A stretch of DNA of 64,000 nucleotides, from positions 1 through 64,000 of the forward strand of contig CAWKJX010000011.1 in the NCBI GenBank assembly GCA_963850095.1, read 5' to 3'. Position 1 is the stretch's first letter. Each line of letters starts with the position of its first letter. A program made the translations under genes and the position numbers. The notes beneath the pieces are model-generated. The model was given only the letters and a program-made list of their open reading frames with translations. It did no database searches and had not been told where the DNA came from. Positions 29,237 to 39,366 of the stretch are shown in pieces. This DNA is from Bog-473 sp963850095 (lineage in GTDB: Bacteria > Actinomycetota > Acidimicrobiia > Acidimicrobiales > RAAP-2).

Positions 29237-30637
29237 TCAGCTGCCTTCGAGGGCTTGCGTGATTAGCGCCGCCAATGCGTCGGCTCCCGGTCCGTTGATG
29301 GCGAGGTGGGTGCCGTCAGGCCCGAACCATTGCGGGTTCTGCGCCGCCAGGGAGGCCCAGTCCGCCAGGACCGTGTTCGGATACCGAGCGACGCCGGCGG
29401 CGATGACCGCGTTGTTGGGATCCTGCCACGGCTGGTCGACGTGCACATTGACGAAGACGACCCGAGTCATGCCCGAGAGGATGGCCATCATGTTGTTGAA
29501 GTCGGTGGAGCTGATCGGTCCGTTGGTGCCGAGGGCCACGATGACCTGAGAGCCGAGCCGACCTGACGCCTTCAGCTGTTGGAGGGCCACTTCACCTTGG
29601 TCCCACTGTTCGCTCACGGCGGCATGGACGGCGACACCGGGGATGTCCGTTTCCAGCGGGTCCTGGTAGTCCAGCATCACGGAGTCGCCCACCGCGGTCA
29701 CCGATACGGCCACCGCCGCCGGCGGCGGGGCGAAGAGAGGCGTTCCGTAGAAGCCGGAGGTGCCGAAGTCGAAGACACCCCCGTCAGCTGCGACGAAGCG
29801 GTAGCCAGCGCCAATTGCCGCCGCGTCCATTCCGACGATCGGCGCGTTCAAGGCGATGCCTCCTGTCGATCCGTAGAAGGAAGCGTTGTAGGCAAAGACC
29901 CCGCCGTCAGATGCCACGAGCCAGTAGCCATTCGACCCTGCATCCGAGGCCATTCCGACCACGGGCTTGTTGAGGCGGAGTGAACCGGCCGACCCCCAGA
30001 ACGGCACGCCATACGCGAAGATCCCGCCATCCGAGGCGACCAACCAGTAGCCGCTGCCGTTGCCGGCAGCCGACATGCCGACGACGGGCTGGTTGAGGGT
30101 CAGCGACCCCGTCGATCCCAGGAACGGAGCGTTGTAGGCGAAAATCCCGCCATCCGAGGCCACCAACCAGTAACCCCCCGTCGCCGGATCGACCGCCATG
30201 CCCACCACCGGTTTGTTGAGATGGATGGATCCCGCCGATCCCTGGAAGTGCGCATCACCGAAGCTGAACACGCCGCCGTCGGAGGCGACGAGGTAGTACC
30301 CACCTCCATCCGGCGTGGCCGCGATGCCGACGATGGGGGCGTTCAGCGTGACTTGCTCACCCAGGTTGGAGGCGTCACCGCACGCGGCGACGTAGCCGTC
30401 ATTGGTGACGATCCAATAGCCGCCATCGTCGGATGTCGCCGTCAGGCCCACGACGGCACTGCCATAGGGGAAGTCTTCGGCCTGGCTGCAAGGGGTAGCG
30501 GCACGCGGGTTCGAGGTTGCGGCTTCCCCTGGACCCGGTGACACCATGCCCGAGTACGAGGCGGTGAGCAGTGCGACCGAGACTGCAAATCCGAGTTTGG
30601 CCAGAGGGCGGCAAACGGTGGTCACCTGATAGATCAC
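29237..30637 (-). CDS. secreted repeat protein with C-terminal SGNH-like domain
   Basis: A 466-residue exported protein. The N-terminus has a signal sequence (LGFAVSVALLTASYSGMV). Residues about 60-310 hold six repeats of roughly 46 residues around the core GYWLVASDGGIFAYG, followed by a PVVGM turn, a pattern like beta-propeller blades and common in Acidimicrobiia surface proteins. The C-terminal 150 residues form an SGNH-type hydrolase or acyltransferase domain: block I VGDSVMLDYQ, an Asn/Gly segment VALGTNGPISS, and block V FGPDGTHLAING with the Asp-His pair. It is followed by a close paralogue of the SGNH domain upstream (30662-31466). Confidence 0.87.
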   Translation of the reverse strand: MIYQVTTVCRPLAKLGFAVSVALLTASYSGMVSPGPGEAATSNPRAATPCSQAEDFPYGSAVVGLTATSDDGGYWIVTNDGYVAACGDASNLGEQVTLNAPIVGIAATPDGGGYYLVASDGGVFSFGDAHFQGSAGSIHLNKPVVGMAVDPATGGYWLVASDGGIFAYNAPFLGSTGSLTLNQPVVGMSAAGNGSGYWLVASDGGIFAYGVPFWGSAGSLRLNKPVVGMASDAGSNGYWLVASDGGVFAYNASFYGSTGGIALNAPIVGMDAAAIGAGYRFVAADGGVFDFGTSGFYGTPLFAPPPAAVAVSVTAVGDSVMLDYQDPLETDIPGVAVHAAVSEQWDQGEVALQQLKASGRLGSQVIVALGTNGPISSTDFNNMMAILSGMTRVVFVNVHVDQPWQDPNNAVIAAGVARYPNTVLADWASLAAQNPQWFGPDGTHLAINGPGADALAALITQALEGS

Positions 30638-30661
30638 GAAGACCTCCTACGGCGCCGTCGT

Positions 30662-31466
30662 TCAGCCGCTCTCGAGGGCTTGGGTGATCAGCGCCGCCAA
30701 TGCGTCGGCTCCGGGTCCGTTGATAGCGAGGTGGGTGCCGTCGGGCCCGAACCATTGCGGGTTCTGCGCCGCCAGGGAGGCCCAGTCCGCCAGGACCGTG
30801 TTCGGGTACTGGGACACGCCGGCCGCGATGACCGCATTGTTGGGATCCTGCCACGGCCGGTCGACGTGCACATTGACGAACACGACCCGGGTCACGCCCG
30901 AGAGGATGGCCATCATGCTGTTGAAGTCGGTGGAGCTGATCGGGCCGTTGGTGCTCAGGGCCACGATCACCTTCGAGCCGAGCTGCCCTGACGCCTTCAG
31001 CTGCTGAAGGATGCTCTCGCCCTCGGCCCACTGGCGGCTCACGGACGCAGAGACGGCGACGCCGGGAATGTCCGTTTCCAGCGGGTCCTGGTAGTCCAGC
31101 ATCACGGAGTCGCCCACGGCGGTCACCGTTCCGGCGGCGGCATCCGGGGTGACCGAGACAGGCGGCGCCGCCGTCGTCGGGGGCGGTGGGACTGTCGTGG
31201 TCGCGGGGGTGGCCGTGGTCGTGGTCGCGCGACGGTGCCGTCGTCGTGGTCACGGTCGCAGGCGGTGCCGTCAAGGTTGAGGTCGGCGATGTCGTCGTAG
31301 AGCTGACGGGAGCCGCGCTGGCGGGATGAGAAGGGTTCGCGCTGGTGGATCCGCCTTCCGCCAGTACGGCGGTCACCAGGGCCAGAGCCGTCAGAACAAC
31401 GCAGTTGGCCACGGGTACGACGCGTCGTATCCCGGATCTGGCCTGGGTCCCTGAATCCGCAACCAC
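30662..31466 (-). CDS. secreted SGNH-like protein, tandem paralogue (one frameshift)
   Basis: About 268 residues once a frame change near 31223 is bridged. The N-terminus has a membrane or signal segment (CVVLTALALVTAVLAEGG), then a Ser/Thr/Pro-rich linker which reads on in the shifted frame as runs of Thr and Pro. The SGNH domain (VGDSVMLDYQ, VALSTNGPISS, FGPDGTHLAING) is nearly identical to that of the adjacent gene, but the repeat domain is missing. The two therefore arose by duplication, with different display modules. The 24-base gap between them suggests cotranscription. Confidence 0.8.
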
Positions 31467-31498
31467 CGCCCTAGTCTCGCCGCTTCCGTGGCGCCCGG

Positions 31499-32329
31499 CT
31501 ACCGCGCCCCCCGCCGTTCAGGCAGAACGGCGTCCTCTGGCCACAGCCGCACGGCGATCGACTGGCTCGCCGTGGCGAGCAGCTCGCCCTGCTCTGACCA
31601 GAGGAAGGCGGTGCCCTGTCCGTAGCCGCCCATGATGGCGTGGATGCGAATGTCGCAGAGCACCCATTCGGTGGGCCTCAGCTGCACCATGCGGAGAGTG
31701 TTGTCGAGGCTGCGGCCCATGGCGCGACGTCCGATCGGTTGCGACGCCGCGCCGGACACGTAGTCGCCGAAAATGGCCAAGGTGGCGGCGGCGGGAGTCA
31801 GATGCCCCGGAACGCGAGCCCACAGGGCCGAATCCGCCGGCCCGGGAGTTCCGTCCATTTCCTCGAACGACCTTCCCCGCGCCGTCCTTGTCTCGACGCT
31901 GTCCATGATGGTGTTGCGGAAGAACTCGGGAAGGTAGCGGGGCGGACAGTCCTCGGGCCGGGGCACTTCCGGAGGCTCGGCCCACACGCCCTCGACCTCG
32001 AGCTCGTCCCGGCCCAGAGCGGCGTTCACGGTCAGAATCTCCTTACCGTCGACCCTTCCCACCGCTCTGCCCTGTGTGACATGGCCCCCTTCAGCAGCGA
32101 GTATGACCTCCCAGCGGAGCTCGGCGTGCGTGAGCGCGTACGAAAGGTACTGCGCGGTGGCCCACACGGTCGGCCGACCCGAGGCAGCTTCGAGCGCGAC
32201 GAGCGCGGCACCGAGACCGCACCCGCCGAAGAGGAAATTGCCCGGAGTCGTGAGGTGAGGCGCCACCGACATACGCCAGTGCAGGTCGTCACCGTCGGGT
32301 TCCATACCGAGGAAGGTCCGTGCGTCCAC
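31499..32329 (-). CDS. acyl-CoA thioesterase-like protein (double hotdog)
   Basis: A 276-residue protein of the TesB/thioesterase-like group. Two hotdog-type halves are visible: HLTTPGNFLFGGCGLGAALVALEAASG and VWATAQYLSYALTHAELRWEV in the N-terminal half, and AMGRSLDNTLRMVQLRPTEWVLCDIRIH and GYGQGTAFLWSEQGELLATASQS in the C-terminal half. The last segment is the typical active-site strand of this group. GTG at 32329 (VDARTFLGMEPDGDD) is preferred to a TTG at 32368. Hydrolyses acyl-CoA by family assignment; chain length not readable. Confidence 0.88.
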   Translation of the reverse strand: MDARTFLGMEPDGDDLHWRMSVAPHLTTPGNFLFGGCGLGAALVALEAASGRPTVWATAQYLSYALTHAELRWEVILAAEGGHVTQGRAVGRVDGKEILTVNAALGRDELEVEGVWAEPPEVPRPEDCPPRYLPEFFRNTIMDSVETRTARGRSFEEMDGTPGPADSALWARVPGHLTPAAATLAIFGDYVSGAASQPIGRRAMGRSLDNTLRMVQLRPTEWVLCDIRIHAIMGGYGQGTAFLWSEQGELLATASQSIAVRLWPEDAVLPERRGAR

Positions 32330-32651
32330 GAGAGCGCACCCTAGTGGGAGGCGTCCCGGGGCAGACAAACGTGGCCGCTCTGGCTGTGCTGCCAGGCGGT
32401 CACGGCTATCACCGTGAGCTTCGTTCCTGCCGTGACGTGCGCTTACCGATGTTGGAACTCGGCGACTCGACGTCTTTCGGAGTGGAGCGTGATGTGCGGG
32501 GAGGCCTTTTCACACCGCCCACCGGCTCGGTTGGCGGAGGTCGACTCCAGACCACCGCTTCCTGATCGCCGGCACCGGGGCCGGTGCCGCCTAGAATCGC
32601 CAGGTCCCGGCAGCACACCGGATCCAGCACATCGGAATCCTCTGCCGTCCC

Positions 32652-32727
32652 GGGGGTGTAGCTCAGCTGGAAGAGCGGCGGCTTTGCAAGCCGTAGGTCG
32701 AGGGTTCGAGTCCCTTCACCTCCACCA
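32652..32727 (+). tRNA. tRNA-Ala (anticodon TGC)
   Basis: Complete cloverleaf with encoded CCA. Acceptor GGGGGTG/CACCTCC, anticodon stem GCGGC/GCCGT with loop TTTGCAA, T-arm GAGGG TTCGAGT CCCTT. A mobile element starts directly after its CCA end. Confidence 0.95.
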
Positions 32728-32869
32728 GGAGGTCTTCACAGTTAGACGTCAGACCCATCTTCACATTTGGCCGTCGTCATCGAGCCATAGCGCTGTGAAG
32801 CGCCGTCGACACCGGCTGGGTCGTCCCGGGGTCACTCGGGCGGCTGCTGCGACGGAAGTCGGGTGCGAT

Positions 32870-34440
32870 CGGGCTAGGGCGAGTGCGTTGCGCTGGAGGC
32901 GGCGGCGACTGAGAGCGTCGAGCGTTGGCAGAGGTCGTCGGCCAGATCGCTGCGGCACCGTGCGCTCGACGCCCGCGTGCGCCGGGGCGGTCCCGATCGT
33001 CGACCGGCGTTCGGCGTTCTGCTCGATAGCGCGTCGAACGCACGGCGACGGCGAGGTTGCGCACCACGAGGGCGCAGGCGAGCAAGCAGGCTGATGGGCG
33101 GCGAGTCCCATGACCCGGCACCAGCCCCGGGCGACGTCGATGGTGGCCGGATCCTTGACCGTGGCATAGGAGCGCTCGGCGGCTGATGCGCCGGGCGATA
33201 GGAACGGCGCCGGTGCGCCGTGGAGAGGTAGTCGTGACGTCTGGGCGGTCTTTGGCGTTGACCGAGGGCGGGACGGTGATCGTCTTCTGCGTGCAGCACG
33301 AGGGAGGGTGTTCGGGCACCGATGCCGACCTCGGGACGGGAGAGGCCGAGCGCCATCGAGGCTTCTCGTTGCGGGCAGCGGACCTTGCCGATCACCGCTG
33401 GGCACAGGCGACCCGGCTGATAGCCCTCGGCGTCGGGGGCGCTGATGCGCCCGAGCTTGTAGCGCGCGAGTTCGGCCATCCGCACGTCGTGGGCCGCCGA
33501 CCTCTGCCTCGGCTGGCCCCGCGGCCCGAGCGGCCCGAGGTCGAAGAGCGCCTTGGGTGTGGCCGGGACAGTAGAGGTTCCCGTTCCACAAGATGGCCCC
33601 GCTCGTGGGTGCCCGCGCGGTGCCCCGGTCGTGGGGGTGGAGGTCCATCACCAAGGAGGCCCCGGCTCCGCGCAAGCGGGAGCGCGAAGTGCGCAGGGAC
33701 GCCGATGCGCGTAGCCCGAGTCACCAGATGACGTCGCCGAGGGGGATCTGCGCTTTGGGCATTTCGACCACCACGGCGACCAACGCCGGCACCGGGTCGT
33801 GATCGCACGAGCACAGGTGCAGGCGCCGGACGTACTCCGCGAGCTCGCCCTTGTCCTCGTCGCGGACCATGGTGGCGAGAGAGAGGTAGTAGCCGAAGAA
33901 GAACTGGTCGGCGCTCGCCCGGCCCGGCGCCCTTGCGGTGCCCCCAGGCCGCCTCGCGGTCCGCGTAGTGCCCATCGGGCTTCGTGCGCCGGGTGGAGAA
34001 GGACTCGAGGTCGGTCCAGTCGATGCGCGAGGGACGCAGACGCGTTCTTGTGCGCTCTCGGGCACCGAGGCCTCGACGAGGGCGTCGAGCACCTCTTGGA
34101 GGGTCTCGCTCGGCGCGCCGTCGGGGTTCGCTTTGGCCAAGACGCCCACCACGAGCGAGAAGGTGTCTCTCCACCTGGCGGTAGGTGAGGCCGTGGGGGC
34201 CGCTGCGCCACGCGACGCTGACCCCGAGACGGCCCTGGTCGCGTTCGGTGAGTCCCGCCAAGGCGGCATGCACTCTGCGCAGGTGGGCGGGCCGGCCGTC
34301 ACAGAGGGCGAGGAGGAGCCCGACGAAGAGGGTGCGCACCGAGAGCTGGCGGGGACGCACGCCGAGGGGGAGCTTGGCTTCGATGTGCAGGAGCGATGCC
34401 CGGAGGCGTCGACGACTGCTTCGGCTCGCCCGAGGGCCGG
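32870..34440 (-). pseudogene. transposase-like protein, multiply frameshifted
   Basis: Fragments in three minus frames line up into one protein of about 520 residues. In order: LPLGVRPRQLSVRTLFVGLL with LCDGRPAHLRRVHAALAGL; RIDWTDLESFSTRRTKPDGH; QFFFGYYLSLATMVRDEDKG; VPALVAVVVEMPKAQIPLGD; DSGYAHRRP; LVMDLHPHDRGT; AILWNGNLYCPG; CCTQKTITVPPSVNA; SYATVKDPATIDVARGWCRVMG. I recall this set from actinobacterial proteins annotated as transposases, often beside integrases, though catalytic residues cannot be assigned with confidence. At least five frame changes make it a pseudogene or a badly sequenced gene. Confidence 0.65.
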
Positions 34441-35365
34441 GGTGCTCAAGACCGGCCGCCCAAGCGGGCGACGGCCTCGGCCTCGCCGAGCGGGCTCGAG
34501 GTGGGCCACGAGGTCGCCGAGGCGCTGGGAGCACGACGACGCCGGCCGCGTCCATGAAGGCCTTGAGCCCGATCGCCTGGGCCGCCTCGCACAGCCAGGT
34601 GGCGCGCAGTCTCGAGATGTCGAGGCGCGCGAGCTCGGCCCCACCGGCGAGCGAGGCGGTCAGGTGCGTCGTCACGTTGCGACGGCTGGTCGAGGCGCCG
34701 CCGATCAGCAGCCCTTCGCCCGCGCCGCGAGCAGCGCCAAGCAGCCGTTCGTGATAGCGCGCGAGGACGGGGACGACGCGCGGACACCGTCCGTGTCGGA
34801 CAATGACCACGACGCCGCCGGAGCGGGAGACGACATCGGTGCCCGCCACGGCCTTGAGGTCGGCCCCGATGAGTCCCGCGCCCGCCCCCAAGCACACGAG
34901 CGCAGAGGCCCGCATCCGTCGCGCCAAAGTGGGTTGGGCGTCGGCCAGGGCCAGGTAGGCGGCGATCTGCGCCTTGGAGTAGGGGGCCTTCGCCCGCTCC
35001 CGCCCGAGCGTTGGAGCAACCGCCCGAGGACCCAGCGCCGGGGCGATCGCCCGCAGGTTGGTGCGCACCGTGCGCCTCGTCGGCGCCGACATGGTGGTCG
35101 TCTCGGGGTGACACAGACGCTCGATCACCGAGGGGCACAGCACCACGTCGGCGTCGAGCTCGAGGCCGACGGACTCGGCGAATGCCCCGAGCTTGGAGGC
35201 CGCGAACAAGAACGCCTTGGCACGGTTCGCGCTCGACGGGCCCGCCCGGACGACGAGCTCCCGGGCGAAGCGTGCCACCGCCGCTGACACCGTGCGCGGG
35301 TTGAACCGAGCGATCACCTCGGCCGGCTCGGGGAGGCGTCTGCCACAGCATATATACTGTGGCAC
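34440..35365 (-). CDS. integrase-like protein (tyrosine recombinase-type, uncertain)
   Basis: A frame of about 300 residues, starting at GTG 35365 or 35317. It has an N-terminal helical part (VIARFNPRTVSAAVARFARE, then NRAKAFLFAASKLGAFAE) and a C-terminal part resembling a phage-type integrase catalytic domain: LVCLGAGAGLIGADLKAV, a VVIVRHGRCPRVVPV segment, and RLRATWLCEAAQAIGLKAFM followed after a frame change by QRLGDLVAHLEP. The R-H-x-x-R box and Tyr are not clearly present, so activity is doubtful. It diverges from the DUF6788-like gene across a 24-base palindrome. Tyrosine-recombinase assignment is inference from layout and tRNA location. Confidence 0.5.
35341..35364. promoter_or_regulatory. 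palindromic operator/promoter between divergent element genes
   Basis: Perfect 8-bp arms TGCCACAG/CTGTGGCA around CATATATA. It ends 2 bases before the ATG of the DUF6788-like gene and overlaps the likely GTG of the integrase-like gene. The AT-rich centre in very GC-rich DNA suggests a shared -10 region or a regulator site. Confidence 0.6.
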
Positions 35366-35366
35366 G

Positions 35367-35746
35367 ATGTCCCCAGCTGCCGGTGGATCCTCTGAGAAGC
35401 TGTCCGCGGTGCGCCTCTCCGCCCGCCAGGCCCGCGCTCTCGAGCGCATCAAAGACGAGCTTGCCGAGCTCGGACCGTGCTTGGCCGGCAGCGTGGTCGT
35501 GCGGACCGGACGCTGCGGGAAGGCGGCCTGCAAGTGCCGGGCTGACGCCGCCGCGTCCTGCATGGTCCCTACCGCTCGTGGACCCGCAAGGTCAACAACA
35601 AGACGGTCACCCGCCTCTTGAGCGAAGATCAGCTCGCCGACTACCAGGTCCTCTTCGAGAACCACCGCCGGCTCAAGGCCCTCGTCAAAGAGCTCGAGGA
35701 GCTGAGCCTGGCCATCGTCGACGCCGATCCACGCTGGGAGCACTGA
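35367..35746 (+). CDS. DUF6788-like small protein (one frameshift)
   Basis: About 125 residues after bridging a frame change near 35560. The first frame gives SARQARALERIKDELAELG and GRCGKAACKCRADA, a Cys motif (CGKxxCxC). The second frame continues with GPYRSWTRKVNNKTVTRLLS, FENHRRLKALVKELEELS and stops at TGA 35744-35746. This order (helix, Cys motif, GPY segment, C-terminal helix) matches DUF6788-type proteins commonly found with transposases and integrases. Function unknown; a DNA-binding accessory role is plausible. ATG at 35367 directly follows the palindrome. Confidence 0.75.
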
Positions 35747-36023
35747 GTTTCAGGCACCTCTGCTGCGTGTGGCGCGGCGTTCCCTTAGCCCGGGGGTGAG
35801 CATTGAAATTCACGCAGCGTTCGGGCTGGTCAACGCAAAACGTGAAGACCTCACCAAACTCAGACGTCTTCATACGACGCAGTTTGCAACTCGGAGTCTG
35901 CCTTTCGTGTCCCACTGCTCACGGCTCCTTATGGCCGTTCATCATCGTGCTTGAGGGCGAGATGCCGGTGAGACGGCTCGGAAATCGACTGCGTTCGACG
36001 TGAGCGGCCCTCGAGACAGTGCG

Positions 36024-37197
36024 TCAAGTGGCGTGGTTGGCCGAGAGCGTTCCGATCTCTTCCCAGGTGAAGCCGCTCTCGAGCAGCACCTGCTCGGTGT
36101 GCTGACCCAGCTCGGGCACCTCGCTCCGCACGGCTGCGAGGGGATCCGTGAAGCGGACGGGCGGCCGGACGACCCGGGTGTCGGAGCCGTCCACGGATGT
36201 GATGTACCCGTTGGCCGACACGCCGGGATCCGAGGCCACCTGCCGATGGTCCCGGACCGGGGCGAACCGAAGCCCCGCCGCGCCGAGCAGATCACACCAC
36301 TCCTCGCTCGTCTTGGAGGCGAACACCTCGTTGAGGATCGGCCACAGCTCCGCCTTGTCGTCCTCGAAGTAGAGCAGGTGGTCGAAACGGTCGATCAGGT
36401 CGGGCCTCCCGATGGTCCGGTAGAAGAGGTCGCGCCCGGGACCGGCCACGCCGACAATGGCGATCCAGCCGTCGGAGGTGGGGAACATGCCGTAGATCCC
36501 CGGAATCATCGGGTGGCTGCGCCCACCCGGCCCCGACACTTCGCCGGACATCAGGTAGCCGGGTGAACTCACCGGCCTGAGCCCAGACCTGGCCCCCGAG
36601 CAGCGAGGTCTCCACCTCCTGGCCGTGCCCGGTGCGTTCGCGAGCGAAGAGTGCAGCCAAGATGCCGGCGAGCAGGTTCTGACCGGCGATGTGGTCGGCG
36701 ACGGTGGCGCCGATGGAGCTGGGGTCGCTGCCACCCCCGCCCGTGGTGCTGATGATCCCCCCGGCGGCCTGCGCGCTCAGGTCGGCGCCCTCGCGTGCCG
36801 CGTCGGGCCCCTCGGAGCCGAAGGACGAGCTCGAGGCGTAGACGATCCGCGGGTTACGCGCGCTGACCTCTGCGTACCCGAGGCCCCAGGCCCCCATCGT
36901 CCCGGGCTTGAAGTTGGAGATGACGACGTCGGCGCGCTCGGCCAGGCGGAGGAAGACCTCGCGGCCTTCCGGCTCCCGCAGATCGACGGTCACGCTGCGC
37001 TTGCCGCGGTTGAAGGCGGTGAACCAGGCCGAGCGGCGGTCGTCACGGCTTATGGGCAGCCAGCGGGCCTGGTCCCCGAACCCGGGCAGCTCGACCTTCA
37101 CGACCTCCGCGCCCCACTCGAGCATCGTGAGGGCGGCCTGCGGTCCCTGGACCAACAGCCCCGCCTCCAGCACACGTACCCCGTCGAGCGTCCCCAT
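36024..37197 (-). CDS. family III CoA-transferase (CaiB/BaiF type, one frameshift)
   Basis: About 390 residues once a frame change near 36570 is bridged. N-terminal CoA-binding part: LDGVRVLEAGLLVQGPQAALT, VVKVELPGFGDQARW, FTAFNRGKRSVTVDL, DVVISNFKPG. The catalytic Asp of this family is expected in the segment around GADLSAQAAGG. The C-terminal part in the second frame has YGMFPTSDGWIAIVGVAGPG and GLRFAPVRDHRQVASDPGV, both typical. It moves CoA between carboxylic acids. ATG at 37197. Divergent from the DapB-like reductase gene; together they may serve one degradation route. Confidence 0.9.
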
Positions 37198-37336
37198 GCG
37201 ATCGTGTCAGTCGTGCGGGCTCATGAAAGCGATCCGGGGCATGGCGCCCTAACACTGGTGACTGGAGCCGTCAGGGTCAAGTGGGCGACGGTCGGCCCGA
37301 GCCAGGCCCTGCGCCGGTGGTAGCTTCCGACGCGTC

Positions 37337-38417
37337 ATGGCACAAAATCGCAAGCGCGTCGTGGTGTGGGGCACCGGGTTCGTGGGCCGGATGGTCATCC
37401 CCGAGATCGTCCGCCACCCGCTCTTCGAGCTGGTCGGGGTGGGTGTCAGTGCGCCCGACAAGGTGGGCCGCGACGTGGGGGAGATCTGCGGCATCGGCCC
37501 CATCGGCCTCGTGGCCACCGATGACGCCGACCTGCTGACGGCACTGCGACCCGACGCGTTGGTCCACTACGGGCCGACGGCTGCGCACGCGAACGACAAC
37601 ATCGAGTTGATGGGCCGGTTCCTGCGGGCCGGTATCGACGTCTGCTCGACGGCCATGACGCCGTGGGTGTGGCCGGCCATGGTTCTCAACCCGCCCTCGT
37701 GGATCGATCCCATCACCGAGGCCTGCAGGGCCGGCGGGGCGTCCTGCTTCACGACCGGCATCGACCCCGGATTCGCCAACGACCTCCTCCCCATGACGTT
37801 GATGGGGTTGTGCGGCGAAGTCCGCTCGGTGAAGGCCCTCGAGATCCTCGACTACATCAACTACGAGGGCGACTACGAGGAGGAGATGGGGATCGGCAAG
37901 CCGCCTGAGTTCACCCCCCTGCTCGAACACGAAGACATCTTGGTGATGTCCTGGGGCGCCACGGTGCCGATGATCGCCCAGCGCCGTCGGCATCGAGCTC
38001 GATCGCATCACCACCACCTGGGACAAGTGGGTCACCCCGGCTCCCATCAAAACCGCCAAAGGGGTCGTCGAGCCGGGCCAGGTGGCTGCCATCCACTTCA
38101 CTATCAACGGCATCGTGAACGGCCAGACCCGGATTGCGCTCGAGCACGTCAACCGGGTGGGCACCGACGCCGCGCCCGACTGGCCCCGGGGTACGCAGGA
38201 CGACGTGTACCGAGTCGAGATCGAAGGCTCGCCGTCCATCACTCAGGAGACCGCCTTCCGCTTCACGGACGGCTCCGGGCGGGACGCCGCAGCGGCTGGC
38301 TGCCTGGCCACCGGTCTCCGCGCCCTGAATGCCGTACCGGCGGTGAACGACCTACCGCCGGGGTGGGTCACGGCGCTCGACCTGCCGCTGATCCCGGGCG
38401 CCGGCACCATCCGCTGA
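37337..38417 (+). CDS. dihydrodipicolinate reductase-like NAD(P)H-dependent protein (one frameshift)
   Basis: About 359 residues with a frame change near 37980. The N-terminal Rossmann fold starts KRVVVWGTGFVGRMVIPEIV, followed by LVGVGVSAPDKVGRDVGE. Middle: DVCSTAMTPWVWPAM and CFTTGIDPGFANDLLPMTLMG. After the break: GIELDRITTTWDKWVTPAPI, AIHFTINGIVNGQTRIALEHVNR, and a C-terminal DLPLIPGAGTIR. It matches the DapB-fold proteins that are not part of lysine synthesis and that resemble 2,4-diaminopentanoate dehydrogenase. Substrate unknown. The next gene begins 10 bases downstream. Confidence 0.85.
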
Positions 38418-38427
38418 GGCGCCCGTC

Positions 38428-38878
38428 GTGGACCCGCACGCCGTCCTCGCGCTGTGCCACGAACACGCCGAGGCCGAGGGGGTCTTCGACGTCGATCGGG
38501 TGTTGGCCACCCTGGTCCCGGACCCGACCTACGAGTTCTATCCGGCCGGCCGGGTCCTGTCCGGCTCGGACCCGCATCGAGCGCTTCTACCGGTCCCAGT
38601 ATCCCGTGTTCACCGGACAGGTCGTGGGCTTCGATCTGCTCGGGGAGTGGGTCAACGAGCGGACCGCCGTTCAGGAGTACGTCATCGTCGTGCGCGACGA
38701 GTCAGGTGATGCGCGCCAGCACCGGGTGCTGTCCATGATGCCGGTGGACGAGGCGTCCGGGTTGCTGGCGGGGGAGCGGCTGTACTGCGACGAGACCTTC
38801 GTGAGGTGCCTACTGGGGCCGATCTGGGACGAAACGCGTGACGTCAGCGAGGTAGGTCCGGCTCGACCGTTGCGATGA
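38428..38878 (+). CDS. NTF2/SnoaL-like protein (one frameshift)
   Basis: About 150 residues from GTG at 38428. The first frame gives DPHAVLALCHEHAEAEGVFD and ATLVPDPTYEFYPAGRVL. After a frame change near 38573 it continues RIERFYRSQYPVFTGQVVGF, EWVNERTAVQEYVIVVRDES and AGERLYCDETFVR. This is the cone-shaped alpha+beta barrel pattern of NTF2-like proteins (SnoaL, polyketide cyclase, ketosteroid isomerase). No catalytic residue can be named safely. Follows the DapB-like gene closely and is probably cotranscribed. Confidence 0.72.
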
Positions 38879-38937
38879 GGGCGTGCATCGGCCGCGTGGT
38901 CGAGGGTGGCCGGGCGTAGCGGCCGGAACGATCGGCG

Positions 38938-39264
38938 TCAGCGCCACCCGACCCGGCGCAGGACGTGGGCCCGGCAGCGCCCGGCACGTGCGCGTTCGTA
39001 GACGCAATCCGGGTCCGCCTGACAGCCACATGAGATGGCCTGGCCGTGACAGGCCGGGCAGCGCTCGATGCAACAACCCGGATGGTGCACCCCGCCAAGC
39101 GGGGTCCCACAGTCGCGGCAGTCCTCGGGCTCGTACCTGTGCCGCGGACGCGGCTCCTGGCCCCAGCGGATCGGGGCATAGGCCTTGCCGCCGATCACGA
39201 TCGGGTCGGTCAGGCAGCTGATCCCATCGGTCATTTCGCCGCCGCAGTGCGAACAAATGGCCAT
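38938..39264 (-). CDS. small cysteine-rich (zinc-ribbon) protein
   Basis: A 108-residue protein with 12 Cys arranged mostly as pairs: ICSHCGG at the N-terminus, DCRDCGTPLGG, HHPGCCIERCPACHG, and SCGCQADPDC. The spacing is typical of zinc ribbons that hold two or three Zn ions. YAPIRWGQE in the middle is a conserved-looking tract seen in small actinobacterial proteins of this kind. Starts at ATG 39264. Function unknown; it stands between convergent and divergent metabolic genes. Confidence 0.75.
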   Translation of the reverse strand: MAICSHCGGEMTDGISCLTDPIVIGGKAYAPIRWGQEPRPRHRYEPEDCRDCGTPLGGVHHPGCCIERCPACHGQAISCGCQADPDCVYERARAGRCRAHVLRRVGWR

Positions 39265-39366
39265 GACCCTCCTCTGCACGACGTTGCCGCCGATCATCTC
39301 AGGCCGGTGTGACGGCGGCGCGGATGGCTGGGCAACGGGCCGGCGCCGCTGCCCTACGCTGCGGAA

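Larger units (their letters stand above)
32729..35852. mobile_element. decayed mobile element next to tRNA-Ala
   Basis: Bounded by an 11-bp inverted repeat GAGGTCTTCAC (32729-32739 and its complement at 35842-35852), starting two bases after the tRNA CCA. Inside are an integrase-like gene, a transposase-like gene broken in many frames, and a DUF6788-like gene. Codon use is more extreme (Ala/Arg/Gly-rich) than the neighbours. Whether the inverted repeats are true transposon ends or coincidental is inference; I see no target duplication. Confidence 0.6.

Noticed and set aside
33392..35743. A single 783-residue protein on the minus strand
   Set aside because: The open frame joins pieces of two genes and shifted sequence; motif order shows an integrase-like gene and a separate transposase-like gene.
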